The notes beneath the pieces are model-generated. The model made no database searches. It was given only the letters and a program-made list of their open reading frames with translations, and had not been told where the DNA came from. A stretch of 64,000 nucleotides of DNA from Bradyrhizobium sp. LTSP849 (GTDB taxonomy: Bacteria; Pseudomonadota; Alphaproteobacteria; Rhizobiales; Xanthobacteraceae), in assembly GCF_000938255.1 (NCBI RefSeq), contig NZ_JYMR01000011.1:62001-126000 (forward strand), given 5' to 3'. This document shows positions 59,201 to 64,000 of this stretch, piece by piece. The number at the start of each line of letters is the position of its first letter. The stretch's first letter is position 1. A program made the translations under genes and the position numbers.

Positions 59201-59406
59201 GGAGCTCAGGAACACGGTCCGATCCGGCGGGCCATTGCGATAAAACTGATAGTCACTTGGCCTCGGTGGATGGAACTCGGCTCCCCTCGTCTGCGGTGTC
59301 GGATGACGGATTTTTGCTAGGCGCGCATCTGGCCGATTTCTTGTTCGCAGGCAGGCCATGCGACGACCGCTTTGCGACGATCAATGTACATCGGTTTCCA
59401 ACGCAA

Positions 59407-59430
59407 AAGCGGCCCGGTCTTGGGCCGCTT
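59407..59430 (-). terminator. Hairpin terminator of the caspase-like gene
   Basis: Arms AAGCGGCCC and GGGCCGCTT around GGTCTT; on the minus strand the second arm runs into TTTTGCG. It lies 21 bp after the stop at 59452. Confidence 0.75.
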
Positions 59431-59451
59431 CGCGCAGCGTGGCTCGTCAAA

Positions 59452-60843
59452 TCAGCGGTGGAAAAGCCCACCGAGCACGTGACCGAAGAGAGCGCCGGCG
59501 CCGCCCGCGCCGCCACCGCCACCACCATGAGCGCGACGGCTGCCACCGCCGGAGTAGCGGCGATGCGCGGGCTCGTCATCGGAATCGTCGGACGAGGCGA
59601 GTCGGGTGGAGACGATTTCGGACTGCATCGCCTTGTGCTGGAGCTTATTGAGATAGCCGGTGGTGGGATAGCCGCGCGCAGCCTGCCAGCGCTTGATCAC
59701 GGAACGGGTCTCGTCGTCGAACTTGCCGGTGGTCTTGATGTCGAAGCCCAGACCGGTGAGGCGGCGCTGCACGTCGCGGCGCAGGTTCTTGTCCAGCCCA
59801 AGCTGGTCTTCGGAGATCTGGTCGGCTGTTTCCGTGAAGGTCGAGGGATCAACGCCGCCGGTCAGGTTGCGCGTCGTGGTCGAAGGGCCATCCTGGATCG
59901 CGGCGATGCGGGCGAGTGCCAGCGACTTGAAGGTGCCGTTCGGATAGTTGGTGAGGTAGGCATTGAGCTCCTCGACCTTGTTGGTGTCCTTGATCGAGCG
60001 CCAGAACTCGAGCTCGACCTCGCCGGCCTGGGCGACCGACGCCGGAGCGGCGTCGGCGGTAGCAGCCGGCGTCGCGGTCGGATTGAGATAGACCGTGCCG
60101 GTCAGATTGGTGTGGCCCCAGGGCAGCTGCGCCTTGTTGGTCTCGTCGTTGACTTGAGCGCGGACCTTGGTCATCGCCTGCTGGATCTCAACGCCGGGGG
60201 AAGCGATGTTGGCAATCAGCGCGCGGGTGAAGGGGCTGTTGGTGCCGGCTTCGCCATCGAGCGCGGTCTGGCCGGGACCAGTCGCGAAAGCGATCAGCGT
60301 GCCTTCGCCGGACTTCATCTCGGCAAGGCCGCTGTCGACGCTGACGGAACGCGTCGCCTTGGCGGAGCGGATCTTTGCGGCGAAGGGATTGTCGCGGCAG
60401 GCATCGAGGAACACCAGCTTCACCTTGGCGTCGGCCATGGTCTGCTCCAGCGTCAGATCGACGTTGATCGCAGCACCTAGCTTGACGTCCATCTCGGATT
60501 TGAGGTCGGCATCGATCGGCAGCAGATAGTTGGTGCCGTTCACCGCGATGCCATGACCGGCATAGAAGAACAGCGCCACGTCGGCGCCTTCGCTCTTCTT
60601 GCCGAATTCGAGCAGCTTCGTCGTCATGGCGTCGCGGGTGAGGTTTGAGCCCTCGACCACTTCGAAGCCAACATTGCGCAGCACCCGCGCCATCGACCTG
60701 GCGTCGATCGCCGGGTTCGGAAGCTGCGGAACGTTCTTGTAGGCTGAATTGCCGACCACGAAGGCGACGCGCTTGTCTGCGAGCGCCGCGTTGCTAGTGA
60801 AGATGAAGGCTGCGAGGGACATTGCCGCGATCAGGAAACGCAT
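59452..60843 (-). CDS. Secreted caspase-like (C14) protein with peptidoglycan-binding domain
   Basis: A 463-residue protein with a signal peptide (to about Ala22, ALA|DK), so it works outside the cytoplasm. The p20 caspase-like domain (about 23-235) keeps the catalytic pair His97 (FYAGHGIAV) and Cys149 (LDACRDNP). A C-terminal peptidoglycan-binding-like domain (about 365-420, RRLTGLGFDIKTTGKFD) and a Gly-rich tail (GGGGGGAGGAGALFGHVLGG) follow. Metacaspase-like proteins cleave after Arg or Lys; the target here is unknown. It is divergent from an OmpA-like gene, with CRP-like boxes between. Confidence 0.88.
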   Translation of the reverse strand: MRFLIAAMSLAAFIFTSNAALADKRVAFVVGNSAYKNVPQLPNPAIDARSMARVLRNVGFEVVEGSNLTRDAMTTKLLEFGKKSEGADVALFFYAGHGIAVNGTNYLLPIDADLKSEMDVKLGAAINVDLTLEQTMADAKVKLVFLDACRDNPFAAKIRSAKATRSVSVDSGLAEMKSGEGTLIAFATGPGQTALDGEAGTNSPFTRALIANIASPGVEIQQAMTKVRAQVNDETNKAQLPWGHTNLTGTVYLNPTATPAATADAAPASVAQAGEVELEFWRSIKDTNKVEELNAYLTNYPNGTFKSLALARIAAIQDGPSTTTRNLTGGVDPSTFTETADQISEDQLGLDKNLRRDVQRRLTGLGFDIKTTGKFDDETRSVIKRWQAARGYPTTGYLNKLQHKAMQSEIVSTRLASSDDSDDEPAHRRYSGGGSRRAHGGGGGGAGGAGALFGHVLGGLFHR

Positions 60844-60907
60844 GGTCTTTCTCCCCAGATCCAGAACCACCGACGGCCTGACTGTGATCTCTTCCACGGA
60901 GCCTGAA

Positions 60908-60923
60908 TGTGATCTAGATCACG
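60908..60923. promoter_or_regulatory. CRP/FNR-family-like palindrome upstream of the caspase-like gene
   Basis: The sequence TGTGATCTAGATCACG contains a perfect 14-bp palindrome (GTGATCTAGATCAC) and matches the CRP consensus TGTGA-N6-TCACA at 9 of 10 fixed positions. It is 65 bp upstream of the caspase-like start. A half-site TGTGATCT recurs at 60883, 25 bases away. Confidence 0.65.
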
Positions 60924-61068
60924 CAAGGGTCGATGCAGCTCGAACCACGCCGAACAGGGCGCGACGACTGCTGTTCGCTTGTGCGCGATCTCTTCCCTTG
61001 GATGCGAAGCGCCGCCCGAAACACCGCGAAAATGCGCTAGGATGGGCCCGGAAACGCACAATTTCCAA

Positions 61069-61084
61069 CGTGACGAGCATCACA
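61069..61084. promoter_or_regulatory. CRP-like palindrome upstream of the OmpA-like gene
   Basis: CGTGACGAGCATCACA shows GTGA-N6-TCAC plus the outer A, again close to the CRP consensus, 71 bp upstream of the ATG at 61156. With the box at 60908 it gives each side of the divergent 312-bp region (60844-61155) its own site; nothing else was found in that gap. Confidence 0.55.
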
Positions 61085-61155
61085 TCTGAGCTTTTGAACC
61101 TAGCCTATGCTCGCAGCATCAAATCGCCATCAGGCGTCACAGCGAGGATACGACA

Positions 61156-61797
61156 ATGACCCATTTCAATAAGTTTTTTGGACTTAAGGCGATTGCGCTC
61201 ACGGCCGCGCTGTCGATGACGGCGGGCCTGGCTTTCGCCGGCGACAATAACGTCTCTTCCAGCCAGATCCTGGATGCGCTGAAGCCGAAGCCGGTGACCC
61301 GCGGCCTCTCGGTCGGTCCGCAGACCGATCCGACGGTGCAGGCCAAGGAATCGAGCTTCCTGAGCACCGTGCGCAACCGGCAGACCCGTTCGCTCTCGAC
61401 GGGCGAGCGTGAGCAGATCGCCGAGCTCGCCGCGACCAAGCCGAACATCGATCTGGAAATCCAGTTCGACTACAACTCGGCCGACATCGCCAAGACCTCG
61501 GTGCCGTCGGTGCAGGCGCTCGGCAAGGCGTTGTCCGATCCGACGCTGAAGGGCTCGACCTTCGTGGTCGCCGGCCACACCGATGCGGTCGGCACCGAAG
61601 AGTACAATCAGGGGCTCTCCGAACGGCGCGCCGACACCATCAAGAAGTATTTGGTGCAGAATTACGGCCTCAACGGCACCGACCTCGTCACCGTCGGCTA
61701 TGGCAAGACCAAGCTGAAGGACACCGCCAACGGCGCCGACCCGGTCAACCGCCGCGTCCAGGTCGTGAACATGGACACCAAGACCGCGTCGAAGTGA
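61156..61797 (+). CDS. OmpA-family outer-membrane protein
   Basis: A 213-residue protein with a signal peptide (IALTAALSMTAGLAFA, cleavage near residue 28) and a C-terminal OmpA/MotB-like domain (about 95-208, IQFDYNSADIAKTSVPSVQA, VVAGHTDAVGTEEYNQGLSE) that binds peptidoglycan. The N-terminal part before it has no predicted barrel, so it is probably a periplasmic or peripheral protein tied to the wall. It is divergent from the caspase-like gene and ends in a terminator. Confidence 0.88.
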   Translation: MTHFNKFFGLKAIALTAALSMTAGLAFAGDNNVSSSQILDALKPKPVTRGLSVGPQTDPTVQAKESSFLSTVRNRQTRSLSTGEREQIAELAATKPNIDLEIQFDYNSADIAKTSVPSVQALGKALSDPTLKGSTFVVAGHTDAVGTEEYNQGLSERRADTIKKYLVQNYGLNGTDLVTVGYGKTKLKDTANGADPVNRRVQVVNMDTKTASK

Positions 61798-61823
61798 TCT
61801 GAGAAGTAGTTGCAGCAATCGAC

Positions 61824-61857
61824 AAACCGCCTGCCGCAAGAGTGGCAGGCGGTTTTT
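61824..61857 (+). terminator. Intrinsic terminator of the OmpA-like gene
   Basis: Arms AAACCGCCTGCC and GGCAGGCGGTTT around an 8-base loop, followed by T. It lies 26 bp after the stop codon and just before the 3' end of the convergent GT39 gene. Confidence 0.9.
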
Positions 61858-61862
61858 GATTG

Positions 61863-63230
61863 TCAGATCCAGCTCTGAAACAGCATCAGCCGGTTGAAGG
61901 TCTGCATCGAGGTCCCGACGAACGCGGCCGAGATCGGCAGCATGACGGCAAAGCCGACTGCCGCGACGCCGACATAGGCCCACAGCAGCCAGCGCGGCAG
62001 GCCATCCCTGCGCAACACATAGACCAGCGCGAGCGATGCCGCGGTCGCGGCCGGCAGATAATAATAGATGAAGCCGAGCGTGCGCGGCAGCAGCGCCCAG
62101 GCGAGCCAGGGGCCGAAATAGAACGCCGCGATCAGGAACGCATCCCAGCGACGCGCGACGATAAAATCGCGCAGCACAAATACGAGCGCGAGCAGCGCCG
62201 GCCACAGCACCAGCGGATTGCCGAGGAAGACGACCGCCGAAACATTGTCTTCCGCGGTCTTGTCAAACAGGAACCACACCGGGCGCGCGAGCAACGGCCA
62301 GGACGGCCACGAGCTCATATAGGTGTGGCCAGCGATCGCAGTCGTGGTGTTGTCGGCAAAGATCCGGCGCTGCGCCTCAACCAGATCCGACAGCGATAAC
62401 CCGTCGAGCGGAACGAAAGGCGCAAGATACGTCAGCGCCGGCAGCAGCGCGAAGCAGAGCGCGACATGGTGCACCCTGAAGTCGGGCCAAAGATCAGGCC
62501 GGTACCAGTCGCTTGCCTTCGCATCGGCAAACAGCGTGTGCCAGCTCTGCATCAGACGGACCATTGCAACGATGACGATGCAGACACCGAGTGGAAACAG
62601 CCCGCTCCACTTGCAGGCCGCGGCGAGGCCGAACAACGCACCTGCAAGCGCGAACAACGCATGCGGACGCTCTCTTCGAAAACCGTGCATGAAGGTGGCA
62701 ATCGCGAGCAGGCCGAAGCCGAGCGCAAAGATGTCGAGCATCGCGATGCGCGCCTGCACATAGAGCATCTGGTTGAAGGCCGCGATCAGCGCGGCCGCGA
62801 TCGCGGGCCCCTGTGCGGCAAACAGCGCGAGACCGCAGAGATAGATCGCGACGATCGCGAGCGCACCGAACAGCGTCGCCGGATAGCGCCAGCCGAACGC
62901 ATTGTCGCCGAACGCCGCAATCGATGCCGCCATCAGCTCCTTCGCGAGCGGCGGATGCATCGGGTTGAGCATCGGCTGCGACATCGTAGAGCCAAGCATC
63001 TGCCGCGCAGCCGGCACATAATGCACCTCGTCGAACACGAATTTTTCCGGCGTCGCCAGCCCGATCAACAGCGCGAGATGCGCAGCTAGGAAAATCGCGA
63101 CAGCGATCACTGCGCTCCGCGACAGCTTTGGAACCGCGGGCAATTCAAGCGGCTTCTGTGGGGTTATTTTACGTGGCAAATCTGCGTCACCCCGGATAAA
63201 AAAATAACTCAGCGTCTGCATTGAACGCAT
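61863..63230 (-). CDS. GT39-like protein mannosyltransferase
   Basis: A 455-residue membrane protein with about ten helices and the PMT/GT-C signature: an acidic first loop FVFDEVHYVPAARQML (about 62-77) and HPPLAKELMAASIAAFG (about 91-107), plus AAACKWSGLFPLG. It would transfer a sugar from a polyprenyl phosphate to proteins outside the cytoplasm. Donor enzymes such as the GT2 protein at 4871 are elsewhere. The start may be 63230 or 63221. Confidence 0.85.
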   Translation of the reverse strand: MRSMQTLSYFFIRGDADLPRKITPQKPLELPAVPKLSRSAVIAVAIFLAAHLALLIGLATPEKFVFDEVHYVPAARQMLGSTMSQPMLNPMHPPLAKELMAASIAAFGDNAFGWRYPATLFGALAIVAIYLCGLALFAAQGPAIAAALIAAFNQMLYVQARIAMLDIFALGFGLLAIATFMHGFRRERPHALFALAGALFGLAAACKWSGLFPLGVCIVIVAMVRLMQSWHTLFADAKASDWYRPDLWPDFRVHHVALCFALLPALTYLAPFVPLDGLSLSDLVEAQRRIFADNTTTAIAGHTYMSSWPSWPLLARPVWFLFDKTAEDNVSAVVFLGNPLVLWPALLALVFVLRDFIVARRWDAFLIAAFYFGPWLAWALLPRTLGFIYYYLPAATAASLALVYVLRRDGLPRWLLWAYVGVAAVGFAVMLPISAAFVGTSMQTFNRLMLFQSWI

Positions 63231-63341
63231 TCTGCCGCAACTGTCACTAAGCTAACGCTCGTCCCGCGCCGCTTGTGATAATTCTACCACAACACAAGCG
63301 TGCGCGATCCGGTACGATCACGGACCTCGATCGGTTGCGAA

Positions 63342-64000
63342 ATGAATTTACGTTTTCTACTTTTACCAACACTGCTGTCGGCCGCACTCTGCGCAGCGCC
63401 TTGCGCGCAGGCGCAGACCCGCGTCGGCGAAGCCGTCCTCGTCCAGAACGAAGTGGTGCGCGTGGCCGCGACCACGACGCCGATCAGTGTCGGCGACAGC
63501 ATGCTGCGCGACGAGACTGTGCAGACCGGCGCCGCCAGTGCGGCGCGCTTCGTCATGGCCGACAGCACCAATCTGTCGCTCGGCCCGAGCGCAACGCTGA
63601 AGCTCGACCGTACCGTCTTCAACGACGAGCATAGCTATCGCGACGTCGCGATCCGCATGACCACCGGCGCGTTCCGGTTCGTCACCGGACATTCGGAGAA
63701 GACCGCCTACAAGATCACAACGCCACTCGCGACCATCGGTGTGCGCGGCACCACGCTCGACATCCTGTCCCAGCGCGGCCGCTCCGTCGTCGTGCTTCAG
63801 GAGGGCGCGGCCAGCGTCTGCACGTTGAGCTTCCAATGCGTGCAGCTCACCCAGCCCGGCGACACCGCGGTCATTACCTCGACCGGCGGCAAAGTCTCCA
63901 TCACCAAGACCAACACGCCGCCCTGGACGTTTGCCGCCAACTGCACCGCGAGTGCCGGGCTGTGCTCGGTCAACCAATATGCCGACGCCTCACCGACCAT
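63342..64000 (+). CDS. FecR-domain secreted protein (partial, runs off the right edge)
   Basis: An open frame from the ATG at 63342 that has no stop before the window ends. It starts with a signal peptide (LRFLLLPTLLSAALCAAPCAQA). Residues from about 25 show the FecR fold: VRVAATTTPISVGDSMLRDE, QTGAASAARFVMADSTNLSL, LGPSATLKL, TTPLATIGVRGTTLDIL. In secreted proteins of this kind the domain is a stand-alone beta-fold, not an anti-sigma factor. Cysteines in the distal part (VCTLSFQCVQL, ANCTASAGLCSV) suggest disulfides. No sigma factor is nearby. Confidence 0.75.
   Translation, partial: MNLRFLLLPTLLSAALCAAPCAQAQTRVGEAVLVQNEVVRVAATTTPISVGDSMLRDETVQTGAASAARFVMADSTNLSLGPSATLKLDRTVFNDEHSYRDVAIRMTTGAFRFVTGHSEKTAYKITTPLATIGVRGTTLDILSQRGRSVVVLQEGAASVCTLSFQCVQLTQPGDTAVITSTGGKVSITKTNTPPWTFAANCTASAGLCSVNQYADASPT

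Noticed and set aside
1..64000. tRNA, rRNA, insertion sequence, phage or CRISPR features
   Set aside because: I looked for tRNA-like cloverleaf ends, transposase or integrase motifs and regular spacer arrays and found none that I could support.

Overview
The window looks like ordinary chromosome of a GC-rich alphaproteobacterium, most like Bradyrhizobium or a close relative in that family. The evidence is a Pseudomonas-type isocitrate lyase divergent from a RamB-like regulator, a rhizobial glycerol ABC transporter operon (glpD-STPQUV with glpR), and several intergenic hairpin-repeat families of the kind scattered through Bradyrhizobium genomes. I saw no tRNA, rRNA, CRISPR array, transposase or phage gene. 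The genus is inferred from gene content, not from a marker gene.

Layout. 1-4.8 kb: the tail of a membrane protein, then a near-perfect Zur-type palindrome ahead of a DUF2946 protein and a TonB-dependent receptor (predicted zinc uptake), a SnoaL-like protein and two GNAT acetyltransferases. 4.9-9.5 kb: a glycosyltransferase/membrane-protein pair, Nudix hydrolase, metallophosphoesterase and small conserved proteins. 9.5-12.8 kb: aceA and its divergent XRE/DUF955-like regulator. 13-20.5 kb: small secreted or membrane proteins, HtpX protease, a lytic transglycosylase, a DUF1993 protein and an Old Yellow Enzyme. 20.6-28 kb: a six-gene minus-strand operon with a FAD-linked hydroxyacid oxidase, a PotABCD-like importer (both permeases fused in one chain), a DHDPS-family lyase/aldolase and an IclR regulator, led by a 9-bp-arm palindrome. 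Its substrate is unknown. 28.3-38.5 kb: the glycerol regulon (glpD, S, T, P, Q, U, V; glpR; a HAD phosphatase) with a Phd/VapC-type toxin-antitoxin pair on the opposite strand between glpR and glpD. 38.7-40.2 kb: a tandemly duplicated SnoaL-like gene, each copy carrying the same downstream repeat. 40.4-46.5 kb: a beta-oxidation operon (acyl-CoA dehydrogenase, thiolase, hydratase/dehydrogenase, thioesterase). 46.8-52.7 kb: a flavin-reductase-like protein and an RND efflux operon ending in its TetR regulator. 52.9-58.5 kb: an SDR, an unknown protein, AraC regulator, MFS transporter, DUF2809 protein and an AlkZ/YcaQ-type glycosylase. 58.6-64 kb: a methionine-rich secreted peptide, a small membrane protein, a secreted caspase-like protein divergent from an OmpA-like protein with two CRP-like palindromes between them, a GT39 mannosyltransferase and the start of a FecR-domain protein.

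The strongest points for a second look are: the two glycerol-transporter ATPases GlpS and GlpT, whose missing motifs would fall on the same composite ATP site; the CRP-like boxes between the caspase-like and OmpA-like genes; the Zur box; the uncharacterised hydroxyacid operon with its palindrome; and compensatory base changes between copies of the intergenic hairpin repeats. No clearly new defence or mobile system was recognised.
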